Below are positions 36,366 through 45,437 of a stretch of 64,000 nucleotides of DNA, piece by piece (position 1 is the first letter of the stretch; each line of letters starts with the position of its first letter). The notes beneath the pieces are model-generated. The model had not been told where the DNA came from, ran no database searches, and saw only the letters and a list, made by a program, of their open reading frames with translations. A program made the translations under genes and the position numbers. The DNA comes from Gammaproteobacteria bacterium (GTDB taxonomy: Bacteria > Pseudomonadota > Gammaproteobacteria > Pseudomonadales > Cellvibrionaceae), in the NCBI GenBank assembly GCA_004173475.1, contig SEBU01000003.1, forward strand, positions 310,001 to 374,000, read 5' to 3'.

Positions 36366-37751
36366 TTACAAATCGGTAATCAGTTTGTGTTTCGGCACCA
36401 GCAGAGTCATTACACCTAACGCTAGCAGATAAGCCAGGGCGCAAATTCCAAACATAATGGAGTAGCCGGTGTATACATCCCCCAAGGAGCCGTAGTAATC
36501 AAACAGCCAGCCACCTAATTTCGTGAGCACTACTCCGCCCATACCACCGGCGAATCCACCTATACCTACAATTGACGCAACGGATTTTTTCGGAAACATG
36601 TCCGAAACCGTTGTAAAAATATTGCATGACCAGGCTTGGTGGGCAGAAGCACCAATTCCGATTAATAACACTGGAACCCAGAAACTGATGTAACCGAGCG
36701 GTTGCGCGAGAAGAACGACCAAAGGGAAAAGCGCAATGAAAAACATCGCACGTCTGCGTGCTTCAAATACGCTGTAGCCTTTATTCACAAAATAAGTGGG
36801 GAACCAACCACCCGTCACACTACCGATCATTGTCATGCCATAGAGGATCATCAAAGGTAATGCCGTGCCCGATACTGACATTCCGTATTGCGCATTGAGA
36901 TAAGTCGGCAACCAGAATAAAAAGAACCACCAAACACCATCGGTCATAAATTTGCCAAATGCGAACGCCCATGTCTGGCGATAACCCAAGAGTTGAAACC
37001 AAGATGTTTTGGGTTCTGCTGCTGTGTCGGAGGTCACGACGTCTTGCGCATCAACATCGCTATTGATGTAATCAAATTCAACTTTTGATAAACGTTTTTG
37101 TTTGTGTGGCGGCGCATAGAAAACCTGCCAAAAACCAATCCATAAAAAACCGATCGCGCCGATAATAATAAATGTCGATTGCCACCCCCAATGCGATGCA
37201 ATCCAAGGTACGGTCAAGGGCGCCAAAATTGCCCCTACAGTTGCACCGGAATTAAAAATACCTGTGGCAAATGAACGCTCTTTTTTTGGGAAGTATTCAG
37301 CCGTTGCGCGAATCGCTGCCGGAAAATTACCTGCTTCACCCAGCGCTAAAACTGCGCGGGAAATAATAAACCCGGCGATAGAAACGGGAACAGCGGCAAT
37401 GCCGGCCAACGCGATAAGACTATTGAAAGATTCACCGACTTGAATGGAATAGGCGTGCATGATAGCGCCTAGAGACCAAATCACTATAGCAATGATATAG
37501 CCAGTTTTAGTGCCGAGCTTATCGATAACGCGGCCGGCAAATAACATGGAGATTGCATAAAAAAATGTAAATGCGGCGGTGATGTTTCCGTAATCGCTAT
37601 TGGTCCAACCAAACTCTTTGGAAAGATCTGGAGCGAGATAACTGAGAACTTGTCGATCGAGGTAATTGATCGTGGTAGCAAAAAAAATCAGCAGACATAT
37701 AGTCCAGCGATACCTACCAATATCGGCATTTATTTTGGTGAATGTACTCAT
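36366..37751 (-). CDS. MFS transporter, anion:cation symporter family (hexuronate-type)
   Basis: 461-residue permease with 12 predicted helices. The N-terminal signature TTINYLDRQVLSYLAPDLSKEFGWTNSDYGNI, then FAGRVIDKLGTKTGY and LGEAGNFPAAIRATAEYFPKKERSFATGIFNSGATVGAI, is typical of the ACS family (ExuT, GarP and similar sugar-acid importers). Likely substrates are hexuronates or related sugar acids; this is by family resemblance only. It lies between dapA and bamC, which are normally adjacent, without other catabolic genes nearby. A 170-base gap to dapA and 240 bases to bamC suggest independent transcription. Confidence 0.92.
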   Translation of the reverse strand: MSTFTKINADIGRYRWTICLLIFFATTINYLDRQVLSYLAPDLSKEFGWTNSDYGNITAAFTFFYAISMLFAGRVIDKLGTKTGYIIAIVIWSLGAIMHAYSIQVGESFNSLIALAGIAAVPVSIAGFIISRAVLALGEAGNFPAAIRATAEYFPKKERSFATGIFNSGATVGAILAPLTVPWIASHWGWQSTFIIIGAIGFLWIGFWQVFYAPPHKQKRLSKVEFDYINSDVDAQDVVTSDTAAEPKTSWFQLLGYRQTWAFAFGKFMTDGVWWFFLFWLPTYLNAQYGMSVSGTALPLMILYGMTMIGSVTGGWFPTYFVNKGYSVFEARRRAMFFIALFPLVVLLAQPLGYISFWVPVLLIGIGASAHQAWSCNIFTTVSDMFPKKSVASIVGIGGFAGGMGGVVLTKLGGWLFDYYGSLGDVYTGYSIMFGICALAYLLALGVMTLLVPKHKLITDL

Positions 37752-37922
37752 GTGAGCTCTCTGTTTGGTTAGGTTTTTATATACCCGTTACGATAATTAA
37801 ATCGTTTTGTTTTTTTTGTATTAATCCCAAACCGATGCCGATCGAAAAACATTATTGTTATATAAATCTTCACTCCTGTTCGCCAGGTATGTACAGCAAA
37901 CCCAACGACAGGAGAGTCTTGC

Positions 37923-38792
37923 TTACTTTGCTGCTTTTAAAGCTGCAGAAACTTGCGGCTGATATTGCTCTGACAAGCGAGTTAAAGGCAAACGTATACC
38001 AGATTGTATAAGCCCCAATTGTTCAACCGCCCATTTAACCGGGATTGGATTGGACTCTACGAACATCGCGTCGTGCAAAGCCAGCAAGCGCTGGTTAATT
38101 GCGCGCGCTTCCTGAGCTTTACCGGCAAGCGCTAATTCACACATGGTAGCTATGTCGCGAGGAACTACATTTGCCGTTACGGAAATATCACCTTTTCCAC
38201 CCAGGAGAATCAATTCGACAGCCGTAGCATCATCCCCGGAAATAATCGCAAAACCCTTAGGTGCTTGCTCGATCAAATCTTTTGCGCGAGCTAAATCGCC
38301 AGTCGCTTCTTTAATACCGATAATATTCTGCACTTTCGCAATACGAAGCGCGGTCTCGGTTTTCATATCCACGCCGGTGCGACCTGGAACGTTGTATAAA
38401 ATTTGTGGAATAGCCACCGCTCGCGCGATGTGCTGATGATGCAAAAACAAACCTTCTTGCGTAGGCTTGTTATAATAAGGAGTAACCAGCAAACAAGCGT
38501 CTACGCCCGCGTCTTTAGCTGCTTGCGTTAATTCAACCGCTTCAGACGTTGAGTTCGCACCTGTGCCAGCGATCACGGGAATGCGACCATTGACCTGATC
38601 GACAACTTTTTTAACAACCGCTAAATGCTCTTCAACGCTCAAGGTGGCTGACTCGCCAGTGGTTCCCACGGCAACTATGGCATGAGTACCTTGCTCCAGA
38701 TGCCAGTCAACCAACTTATGCAGACTCGCCCAATCGAGTGAGTTATCAGCATTCATTGGTGTTACTAGGGCAACCATACTACCTTGGATCAT
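37923..38792 (-). CDS. dapA: 4-hydroxy-tetrahydrodipicolinate synthase
   Basis: 289-residue DapA, first committed enzyme of the lysine/diaminopimelate branch, condensing pyruvate with aspartate semialdehyde. The barrel motifs are complete: GSMVALVTPMN, GTTGESATLSVEEH (pyruvate-binding TTGES), LVTPYYNKPTQEGL (catalytic Tyr), YNVPGRTGVD and the Schiff-base lysine in NIIGIKEATGD. ATG 38792 has GGAG at 7 bases; the TTG immediately before it is not needed. In most relatives bamC follows directly. Here the MFS gene follows. Confidence 0.97.
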   Translation of the reverse strand: MIQGSMVALVTPMNADNSLDWASLHKLVDWHLEQGTHAIVAVGTTGESATLSVEEHLAVVKKVVDQVNGRIPVIAGTGANSTSEAVELTQAAKDAGVDACLLVTPYYNKPTQEGLFLHHQHIARAVAIPQILYNVPGRTGVDMKTETALRIAKVQNIIGIKEATGDLARAKDLIEQAPKGFAIISGDDATAVELILLGGKGDISVTANVVPRDIATMCELALAGKAQEARAINQRLLALHDAMFVESNPIPVKWAVEQLGLIQSGIRLPLTRLSEQYQPQVSAALKAAK

Positions 38793-38921
38793 CAAAAAAC
38801 TCCGTCAGCTACGCAGCTGGCTTATAGGAAAAATGTGAAGGCGCAATGGTACTGAGTGAAACGCTATGAGACAAGTAAAACTCATAGCGTATCCATACAA
38901 CTACTAAAGAGAAGGCGAGGT

Positions 38922-39980
38922 TTACTTTTTGAAATCAAGCATACGCTGCAGCGGGATCATAGCGCGTCGAGCCAGATCGTTATCTACAAATATTTCATTG
39001 TCATTGCGATCAAATACGCTTACGAGATTATCCAGAACATTCATGGCCATCCAGGGGCAATTTGCGCAAGAGCGACAAGTCGCACCGCTTCCAGCAGTAG
39101 GGGCAATGTGGAATGTCTTGTCCGGACTTTGCTGTTGCATCTTGTAAAAGATACCCTGATCGGTCGCGACAATAAATTCACGATTTGGCAAAGTTTGAGA
39201 GGCTTTGATCAACTGTGATGTCGAGCCAACAACATCCGCCAAGTCAACGACCGCTTTGGGAGATTCTGGATGCACGAGGACTGCAGCACCAGGATAAAGG
39301 GTTTTCAGATCTTCCACTCCCTTGGCCTTAAATTCTTCGTGAACAATGCAGGCGCCATCCCACAATAAAACATCCGCACCCGTTTTTTGCTGGACGTAAG
39401 ACCCTAAATGCTTGTCCGGAGCCCAGAGGATTTTTTTACCTTGTCGATCCAGGTAATCGACAACATCCAACGCGATGCTTGAGGTAACGACCCAATCGGC
39501 GCGCGCTTTAACTGCCGCCGATGTGTTGGCATACACCACAACAACACGATCAGGATGCTGATCGCAAAATGCAGAAAACTCGTCGATGGGACAACCAAGA
39601 TCCAAAGAACAAGTCGCTTCAAGCGTGGGCATAAGCACGCGCTTCTCAGGAGTAAGAATCTTTGCGGTTTCCCCCATAAACTTAACGCCAGCAACAATTA
39701 GCGTGTCTGCAGAGTGATTTTTGCCAAAGCGCGCCATTTCTAAAGAATCAGAGACACAGCCTCCTGTTTCTTCGGCTAAGGCCTGAATTAAAGGGTCAGT
39801 GTAATAGTGAGCAACCAAAACGGCATTATGTTGCTTGAGCAGCGCTTTGATGCGCAGTTTGTAATCTGCTTCTTGCTCGGGAGTATATTGGGGAGCACTC
39901 CATGCGCGCGCCAAATGCTCTTTGACCAAATCTTGCGCCGCACTATCACGCACTGCTACATTCAATAATTCGGTAGTCAT
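38922..39980 (-). CDS. nadA: Quinolinate synthase A
   Basis: 352-residue [4Fe-4S] quinolinate synthase, which condenses iminoaspartate with dihydroxyacetone phosphate in NAD synthesis. The three cluster cysteines are in [23 protein letters not shown] and [14 protein letters not shown]. Other conserved parts are [41 protein letters not shown] and [16 protein letters not shown] 39980 is preceded by GGGGACGAG; an upstream codon at 40007 would add nine residues and is less likely. It lies downstream of the tRNA-Lys pair, which ends in its own terminator. Confidence 0.97.
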   Translation of the reverse strand: MTTELLNVAVRDSAAQDLVKEHLARAWSAPQYTPEQEADYKLRIKALLKQHNAVLVAHYYTDPLIQALAEETGGCVSDSLEMARFGKNHSADTLIVAGVKFMGETAKILTPEKRVLMPTLEATCSLDLGCPIDEFSAFCDQHPDRVVVVYANTSAAVKARADWVVTSSIALDVVDYLDRQGKKILWAPDKHLGSYVQQKTGADVLLWDGACIVHEEFKAKGVEDLKTLYPGAAVLVHPESPKAVVDLADVVGSTSQLIKASQTLPNREFIVATDQGIFYKMQQQSPDKTFHIAPTAGSGATCRSCANCPWMAMNVLDNLVSVFDRNDNEIFVDNDLARRAMIPLQRMLDFKK

Positions 39981-40098
39981 ACACTCGTCCCCATTACACA
40001 CGCACACATAAAATGAGGCGTGATTCTAGCATAGCAACATGCGGAGTTTACGATTTAAGCGCTGTTTAGCAGGCTAAAACCTGCATTCAAGATAAACA

Positions 40099-40126
40099 AA
40101 AAGAGGATGCATTGGCATCCTCTTTT
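40099..40126 (-). terminator. Terminator of the tRNA-Lys operon
   Basis: Hairpin GAGGATGC (40103-40110) / GCATCCTC (40115-40122) with a 4-base loop. On the minus strand it is followed by TTTTTGTTT. It is 30 bases beyond the second tRNA and ahead of nadA. Confidence 0.92.
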
Positions 40127-40155
40127 AAGACTTCACGTGTTTTGTACACTGAATA

Positions 40156-40231
40156 TGGTGGGTCGTGCGGGATTCGAACCTGCGACCAATTGGTTAAAAG
40201 CCAACTGCTCTACCGACTGAGCTAACGACCC
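40156..40231 (-). tRNA. tRNA-Lys (anticodon UUU), distal copy
   Basis: 76-base tRNA including encoded CCA. On the minus strand it begins GGGTCGTTAGCTCAGTCGGT, has anticodon loop CTTTTAA, and T arm GGTTCGAATCC, and ends ACGACCCACCA. All cloverleaf arms pair. It is identical to the copy at 40281-40356 and separated from it by 49 bases. Confidence 0.97.
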
Positions 40232-40280
40232 TAAATGGGGTACTGCAAATATTTGTTAAACGCACATTTACAGTGAAATA

Positions 40281-40356
40281 TGGTGGGTCGTGCGGGATTC
40301 GAACCTGCGACCAATTGGTTAAAAGCCAACTGCTCTACCGACTGAGCTAACGACCC
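40281..40356 (-). tRNA. tRNA-Lys (anticodon UUU), promoter-proximal copy
   Basis: 76 bases with encoded CCA, same sequence as the distal copy, anticodon TTT in CTTTTAA. It is the first gene of a two-tRNA transcript starting near 40388. Confidence 0.97.
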
Positions 40357-40394
40357 AAAAGTCTTAATTAAGCAGACCTAATTAAGAGGCGCGT

Positions 40395-40422
40395 ATAATA
40401 ATGTTTTACTCTGAAAAGACAA
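40395..40422 (-). promoter_or_regulatory. Promoter of the tRNA-Lys pair
   Basis: On the minus strand TTGTCT (40417-40422), a 16-base spacer and TATTAT (40395-40400) are followed by the GC-rich discriminator ACGCGCC. The sequence CGCGCCTCTTA just after the -10 is shared exactly with the 4.5S RNA promoter. Confidence 0.7.
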
Positions 40423-40428
40423 GCCTTT

Positions 40429-40858
40429 TTTGCATCAACCATTCATAAACACGGTCGAAAAAATCCCGATTGCTTATTAAAAATACAGGTTAGCAAGATT
40501 AGAGCAGAACGCGACACTGTAGAGTAATTAAATGGATTGCACAGCTTGTCGCTTGTTCCGGCATTTTTAAGGAGATGATGATTAGCTTGGGCGAGGAATA
40601 TTTCTGCGAAATTATTCGAGCGATAATGCTCGCTGAGGTTATTTACTGCTATCCACTGAATGCGCATTAAAAGTTCGAACAATCTTCATTCCAAACTACG
40701 TTCACACCTTGCTTTGTTTTCGGAACCTAAAACAAACGTTCAACTTATGCGACAACATATATCTCTCGCACTCGTAGAAGTTCAAAATATTCAGACGTAT
40801 AAATCTAGATTGGATAATTTTGCAGCGCAGTGTGCCGTCACAAAAACCTTTACGGATT
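40429..40858. other. Intergenic region between tRNA-Lys pair and queC
   Basis: 430 bases with no convincing gene. Short frames on both strands lack good starts and conserved-looking protein. It should contain upstream elements of the tRNA promoter and the end of the queE-queC transcript; no clear terminator was seen. Confidence 0.5.
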
Positions 40859-41536
40859 TTACGCAATATAAAGCGTGGGATCGGGCACACCTGCTTGCTC
40901 AAAGCCCATTTTTCGCAAGCGGCAGCTGTCGCATTTCCCGCAGGCTTCGCCTTTATCATTTGCTTGGTAACAAGAGACCGTCAAGCTGTAATCAACGCCC
41001 AAACCTAATCCTAATTTCACAATATCCGCTTTCGTTAAATCAATTAGCGGCGTGCGAATTTTTAAATGCCCGCCCTCAGCACCAGCGCGTGTCGCGAGAT
41101 TGGCCATTTTTTCGAATGCCGCAATGTATTCAGGGCGACAATCCGGATAACCGGAAAAATCCACCGCATTTACACCAATAAAAATATCTTCTGCACCTAA
41201 AACTTCTGCCCAGCCTAAAGCAATAGAGAGAAATACCGTGTTGCGTGCCGGAACATAAGTCACGGGAATTCCTGCAGTTTCGTGTTCAGGCACAGCAATC
41301 GAATCATCTGTAAGTGCCGACCCACCAATGGTGCGCAAATCCAGATTAATTACTTTGTGCGCAATTGCGCCCATCGCTTTAGCCGTGCGTTCTGCCGCAA
41401 ATAACTCCACGCGATGACGTTGACCATAATCAAAACTCATAGTGTAACAGTCGTAACCTTCACTGCGTGCTATAGCGAGAGCTGTCGTGGAATCCAAACC
41501 ACCGGAAATAAGTATCACAGCTTTTTTTTGCGACAT
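40859..41536 (-). CDS. queC: 7-cyano-7-deazaguanine synthase
   Basis: 225-residue QueC, which converts 7-carboxy-7-deazaguanine to preQ0 with ATP and ammonia in queuosine synthesis. The ATP pyrophosphatase P-loop is [12 protein letters not shown] (about 8-17); others are [56 protein letters not shown]. The C-terminal zinc site reads [20 protein letters not shown]. It follows queE by 55 bases. No queD or preQ1 riboswitch was seen nearby. Confidence 0.97.
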   Translation of the reverse strand: MSQKKAVILISGGLDSTTALAIARSEGYDCYTMSFDYGQRHRVELFAAERTAKAMGAIAHKVINLDLRTIGGSALTDDSIAVPEHETAGIPVTYVPARNTVFLSIALGWAEVLGAEDIFIGVNAVDFSGYPDCRPEYIAAFEKMANLATRAGAEGGHLKIRTPLIDLTKADIVKLGLGLGVDYSLTVSCYQANDKGEACGKCDSCRLRKMGFEQAGVPDPTLYIA

Positions 41537-41591
41537 GACTATTACCTGAACTCAAAATAGAGATAAAAATTCAAAATTAAAAGAATAAAAA

Positions 41592-42242
41592 TTAATGACC
41601 GGGAGTGTCGTTCCATAGCAGTTTGTGCAACTGCAATTGAAAGCGAACCTGTAGATTGTCTGCAAGAATCCATTCCGCCAATTCGAGCGGTTGAATTTGA
41701 CCGAAGCTGGGTGAAAAAAGTACATCAGATACTTTTTGGGTGAGCTGAAATTCATCAACTTTAAACCGTGCCCACTCATAATCTTCGCGATTACAAATTA
41801 CAAATTTAATTTGATCTTGCGGAGTGAGCAGTGGAATATTTTCCCACCGATTGCGCCCCACTTCACCCGAGCCGGGCGTTTTTAAATCCATGACTTTTAC
41901 AACGCGAGAATCAACAGAATCTATGGGTAACGCACCGCTAGTTTCGAGCGACACTTTGTATCCAGCATCACACAACAGTGAAAGCAATGTCAGACATTCT
42001 CGTTGCGCTAAAGGCTCACCGCCTGTTACACAAATGTAGCGCGGATTGTAACTCGCCACCTTCGCAAGAATTGTTTCCAGCGACAACCGCTCACCACCAT
42101 AAAACGCGTACTCAGAATCACAGTAACCGCAACGCAAGGGGCAACCTGTCAGGCGTACAAATACCGTTGGTAATCCCACAGTGGTGGATTCACCTTGAAG
42201 CGAATAAAAAATCTCAGTGACTTTTAAACTGGCCTGAGTCAT
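41592..42242 (-). CDS. queE: 7-carboxy-7-deazaguanine synthase, radical SAM
   Basis: 216-residue radical-SAM enzyme converting 6-carboxy-tetrahydropterin to 7-carboxy-7-deazaguanine. It has YSLQGESTTVGLPTVFVRLTG, and the Fe-S motif CPLRCGYCDSEYAF. This is CxxxCxxC, the canonical radical-SAM motif. Then come YICVTGGEPLAQ (GGE SAM motif), VSLETSGALPID and VMDLKTPGSGE. The ATG is plain, with a weak ribosome binding site. It is first in the queE-queC pair. Confidence 0.97.
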   Translation of the reverse strand: MTQASLKVTEIFYSLQGESTTVGLPTVFVRLTGCPLRCGYCDSEYAFYGGERLSLETILAKVASYNPRYICVTGGEPLAQRECLTLLSLLCDAGYKVSLETSGALPIDSVDSRVVKVMDLKTPGSGEVGRNRWENIPLLTPQDQIKFVICNREDYEWARFKVDEFQLTQKVSDVLFSPSFGQIQPLELAEWILADNLQVRFQLQLHKLLWNDTPGH

Positions 42243-42482
42243 ATCAACCTAACAATGACTAAAAATTGAAATTGCAAAATAAGCGGAAGCCCATATAAAT
42301 GCGGGTAATGGAGAATAATTTACACCGTCGCGAAAAGAGCGGCAGTTTACCCAAAGCGCACGTGAGAAGCGAGAAAACCAGTAAGGATTTCACTACCATA
42401 CGATTGCCGAGTTAATACTCGCGCTGGTATGCTGCCCGATGGCCGTTATTTTTTTCCTATGTACTTCGGTAATTGATTACTC

Positions 42483-42797
42483 ATGAAGCCCACAAAAACC
42501 AGACGCGAATTGCATGCGGAGCTACAAGCGCAAATAGACGCCTTTCTGCACGATGGTGGAAATGTAAATGAGGTGCCACAAGGGGTAAGTGGGCGTCCAT
42601 ACGCGCAATCGCCGTTAATCAGTATTTTTGAGGGTACGAGCCATGAGGATCGCACCCCGCTTCCCGATGTCGTAGCCGCTATAGAAGCGCGTCGCAAACC
42701 ACCAGCGCCACTCAAACACTACAAACCTCGCCCAAAGAAAAAAGTCATATTGGATGATTTCGGCCAACCGTTGCGCTGGGAATGGGTTGAGGAATAG
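42483..42797 (+). CDS. Small basic/acidic protein with SutA-like motif
   Basis: 104-residue soluble protein. The segment HAELQAQIDAFLHDGGNVNEVPQGVSG (about 10-36) resembles the RNA-polymerase-binding helix-and-GG motif of Pseudomonas SutA (AMEEFLSRGGKVQEI in that protein). The rest is Pro- and Lys-rich (KPPAPLKHYKPRPKKKVI) and ends with DDFGQPLRWEWVEE. It may be a small transcription modulator of slow growth, but this rests on a short motif judged by eye. It is monocistronic and ends in a strong bidirectional terminator shared with corA. Confidence 0.7.
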   Translation: MKPTKTRRELHAELQAQIDAFLHDGGNVNEVPQGVSGRPYAQSPLISIFEGTSHEDRTPLPDVVAAIEARRKPPAPLKHYKPRPKKKVILDDFGQPLRWEWVEE

Positions 42798-42800
42798 ACA

Positions 42801-42833
42801 TAAAAAAGCCCGATAATAATCGGGCTTTTTTAT
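42801..42833. terminator. Bidirectional terminator between the SutA-like gene and corA
   Basis: AAAAAAGCCCGAT and ATCGGGCTTTTTT with an AATA loop: a near-perfect hairpin with A/T runs on both sides, between convergent genes. Confidence 0.95.
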
Positions 42834-42844
42834 GTCAGGATCTG

Positions 42845-43801
42845 CTACAGCAAATCTTTACTTTTGAAATACCAGTAGGGCAACAAGCCTGACAACAACA
42901 TAATCAGCAATGCCAATACCCAACCATGCGCCCACTCAACGTTTGGCATGATATGAAAGTTCATCCCGTAAAAGCTCGCCACCACCGTTGGCGGCAGGAA
43001 AATTACGGCTGCCACAGAAAAAGTTTTAATAATCTGGTTCTGCTCGATATTAATAAAACCCTGGGTTGAATCCATCAGGAAGTTGATTTTGTCGAACAAG
43101 AATGCGGTATGCGCCATCAAGGTGTCTACATCACGCTTAATTTCACGTGCGGTTTCGTTCAATTCATTATTGTCGCGAATATAACGCTGCATAAAGGAAA
43201 TCGAGCGTTGGGTATCCATCAAACATAAACGGATTTTTCCATTACTGTCCTCGAGTTTAGCCAGTTTATCGATCGCATCTTCAAGTTCAGAATCTTTGTC
43301 CTCCAACACCAAATGACTGACCTCTTCCAACTTGCGATGAATATCCTCCAACGCATCCGCCAGGTTTTCTACCTTTTGCTCGAACATGGTGATTAACAAA
43401 TCTTGCGGAGATTTTATTGGAACTTGCCCACGACGCGCGCGCATACGCAATAAACGGAAATCTGCAAGATCACCTTCGCGAACGGTAATCAAACGCTTGT
43501 CTTGCAACAGAAATGCAACGGTTACTGTATTGTGACGACCGCCTTCACCGGGGGATAAAAACAGGGAGTGTACGTGTATACCTTCGTTATCCTGAAAATA
43601 ACGAGCGGAGAATTCGATTTCCTCTACGTCATCGGACTCTGGCAACTCAGCACGCAAAAAGATATTGAGCCCTTCACGCTCTTCTTCCGTTGGCTCGTGA
43701 GCGTCTATCCAAACAGCATTTGCCATGGATACTTTTAGCTCATCGGTGTTGACAGCTTCTTCACGCAGCAACTGGCCTTGAATTTTAAACATTCTCAACA
43801 T
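42845..43801 (-). CDS. corA: CorA-family magnesium/cobalt transporter
   Basis: 318-residue CorA pentameric divalent-cation channel. The large cytoplasmic N-domain (1-250) includes HTVTVAFLLQDKRLITVREGDL and long helices. Two C-terminal TM helices follow, the first ending in the selectivity motif YGMNF (SFYGMNFHIMPN) and the second WVLALLIMLLSGLLPYWYF with basic KSKDLL at the end. I chose ATG 43801 (MLRMFKIQG) with GAGGAG upstream; the frame runs 10 codons further but has no better signal. It is monocistronic, with a terminator downstream. Confidence 0.95.
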   Translation of the reverse strand: MLRMFKIQGQLLREEAVNTDELKVSMANAVWIDAHEPTEEEREGLNIFLRAELPESDDVEEIEFSARYFQDNEGIHVHSLFLSPGEGGRHNTVTVAFLLQDKRLITVREGDLADFRLLRMRARRGQVPIKSPQDLLITMFEQKVENLADALEDIHRKLEEVSHLVLEDKDSELEDAIDKLAKLEDSNGKIRLCLMDTQRSISFMQRYIRDNNELNETAREIKRDVDTLMAHTAFLFDKINFLMDSTQGFINIEQNQIIKTFSVAAVIFLPPTVVASFYGMNFHIMPNVEWAHGWVLALLIMLLSGLLPYWYFKSKDLL

Positions 43802-43917
43802 CAGTGTTTTCTCCTCAAGGTTGCGCTTCAAACATGGCGCGCCTTATACCATATTCTAGCCGCACATTTGCTAAATTTTTGCCTGAATAACAGATTGTTT
43901 CCGAGCGTTAAACGCGA

Positions 43918-44853
43918 TCAGGATTTTTTCTTGGCGTAGAGACTGGGCTCACCTGGTGGCCGTGTTTTGAAGCGACGATGGACCCACAGATATTGGTCGG
44001 GATGCTTGGCAATAGCTTTCTCAAACACCTGATTAATACGGGTGGCATCTGCTACATCGTCTCCCGTTGGATAATCTTGCAAGGGTGCGCCTATCACAAC
44101 CTGATAATGATTGTTTTCATCCCTATAGTGCTCCAGCGGAATAACTATCGCCTTACCCATAGTGACTATGCGGGATGTACCTACGATAGTAGCGGCTTGA
44201 ACTCCAAAGAATGGAGCGAACACGCTGTACTTGGCTCCGTAATCCTGATCCGGTGCATACCAAACCACATTTCCTTGCCGTAGGTTAGAGATGAGTCGTC
44301 GAGTATCTGCCCGAACTATGGCCTCGCCCGCAAAGTCTCCCCTCGCCTTTGCGATTTTATAAGCTAACAATGGATTAGGGTCTTTACGGTAAAGCACATC
44401 AAAATCCAAATGGAGGGAGAGAATACGACCCACCAAGTCAAGGGTAGTGAAATGGCATCCGATAAGAAGAACGCCCTGGCCCGTCGCGCGAGCCGCTTCA
44501 ATATGTTCTAGCCCGGTAATTGTGTGACGCTTTTGTATCTGATACCTAGGCCCCCATAGCCCAACAGCCGTCTCAACCACAGCCTTACCGGTCGAGTGCA
44601 TGATTTTGCGCACCAGCTGGCGCTGCTCATCGGCAGATAGCTGAGGAAAGCAATTAGCAATATTTACTTCTGTAATGTGCCTACGCGAGCGCGCGACGTA
44701 ATAAAACAAATCACCTATTAGCCGCCCAAATCCCAGTCCTATGCTCATTGGCAGAATACTAAGCAGATAGAAGAAGCCTAAGACCAACCAGGTCGGCCAA
44801 TAACGTGGGCCATAAAAGGAGGGATGAAATTTAGGTATGCTACGTTTATCCAC
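43918..44853 (-). CDS. Lipid A biosynthesis lauroyl-type acyltransferase (LpxL/HtrB family)
   Basis: 311-residue inner-membrane acyltransferase that adds a secondary acyl chain to lipid A precursor from acyl-ACP. The TM segment is YWPTWLVLGFFYLLSILPMSIGLGFGRLIG and the catalytic H(X4)D motif is in IGCHFTTLDLVGR. Also present are NIANCFPQLSADEQRQLVRKIMHSTGKAVVE, VLYRKDPNPLL, VWYAPDQDYGAKYSVFAPFFG and the end YLWVHRRFKTRPPGE. GTG 44853 is favoured by AGGA 6 bases upstream and family length; a longer start at 44901 is possible. LpxL versus LpxM cannot be told apart here. Confidence 0.93.
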   Translation of the reverse strand: MDKRSIPKFHPSFYGPRYWPTWLVLGFFYLLSILPMSIGLGFGRLIGDLFYYVARSRRHITEVNIANCFPQLSADEQRQLVRKIMHSTGKAVVETAVGLWGPRYQIQKRHTITGLEHIEAARATGQGVLLIGCHFTTLDLVGRILSLHLDFDVLYRKDPNPLLAYKIAKARGDFAGEAIVRADTRRLISNLRQGNVVWYAPDQDYGAKYSVFAPFFGVQAATIVGTSRIVTMGKAIVIPLEHYRDENNHYQVVIGAPLQDYPTGDDVADATRINQVFEKAIAKHPDQYLWVHRRFKTRPPGEPSLYAKKKS

Positions 44854-45025
44854 TAAGTGTCCTAATGATTCAGTTGAAAGCGGAGGGATTATAGCAGGCA
44901 ACTATGAGGCTGCTAAGTTCATAAGTTTTACGCACGGTAGTCGTTTACAGCTAAAACCCTTGGGGAAAAAGCAGAGGCCATCTGCTACTCTTTTAAACCA
45001 GCCTTGTTCGTGGATCTACTGATAA

Positions 45026-45346
45026 ATGAATATCCAACAAATCTCTCTTAACATCGATCAAAAAGTCGCCCAAATCGATAAACAACTGGACGGTTTGCAA
45101 CAAAAGCTCACAAATGCAACTGAAGACCAAGCTACAAGCGACCAACTTCATAAAGACGTGGCGGCACTTGAGCGTATAAAAACAAAGCTTCTGAAATCCC
45201 GTAGCATTATGTGGGAGGCTCACGAATTGCAGCGCGAAACAGATCAAGCGCGGTTACAGGGGAAACGTTGGCTAGGTATCGGGTTATGTATCCTAAGCGG
45301 TCTCGGTTTGCTCGCGCTGGTGATTGTGGTCTTGACAATCAACTGA
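45026..45346 (+). CDS. Small membrane protein with coiled coil
   Basis: 106-residue protein. Residues 1-75 are a charged helical coiled coil (QKVAQIDKQLDGLQQKLTNATED, LHKDVAALERIKTKLLKSRSIM). One C-terminal TM helix follows (about 84-105, WLGIGLCILSGLGLLALVIVVLTI). It is thus a tail-anchored inner-membrane protein with a cytoplasmic coil. No family was recognised. The ATG lacks a clear ribosome binding site. It ends in a shared terminator with convergent grxD. Confidence 0.72.
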   Translation: MNIQQISLNIDQKVAQIDKQLDGLQQKLTNATEDQATSDQLHKDVAALERIKTKLLKSRSIMWEAHELQRETDQARLQGKRWLGIGLCILSGLGLLALVIVVLTIN

Positions 45347-45395
45347 TTTCCCCGGCAACCACTATCGATCATCAATATGGCGTTTGCTCTAAAGC

Positions 45396-45421
45396 AAAAA
45401 AGCCAGCATAACTGGCTTTTT
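45396..45421. terminator. Bidirectional terminator between the coiled-coil gene and grxD
   Basis: AAAAAGCCAG / CTGGCTTTTT hairpin with a short loop, A-run and T-run flanked, located between two convergent genes. Confidence 0.92.
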
Positions 45422-45437
45422 CAATTGCGAGCCGAAA

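Noticed and set aside
38856-39218. 120-codon plus-strand frame near nadA
   Set aside because: Antisense to the nadA 3' end; composition unlike a real gene.
40575-40670. 31-codon frame with AAGGAG directly before ATG
   Set aside because: The Shine-Dalgarno is too close to the start to be efficient, and the peptide has no support.
40660-41181. 173-codon plus-strand frame partly over queC
   Set aside because: More than half is antisense to queC; no good start and no family signature.
42243-42482. Search for a preQ1 riboswitch ahead of queE
   Set aside because: No conserved preQ1 pseudoknot core was seen in the leader.
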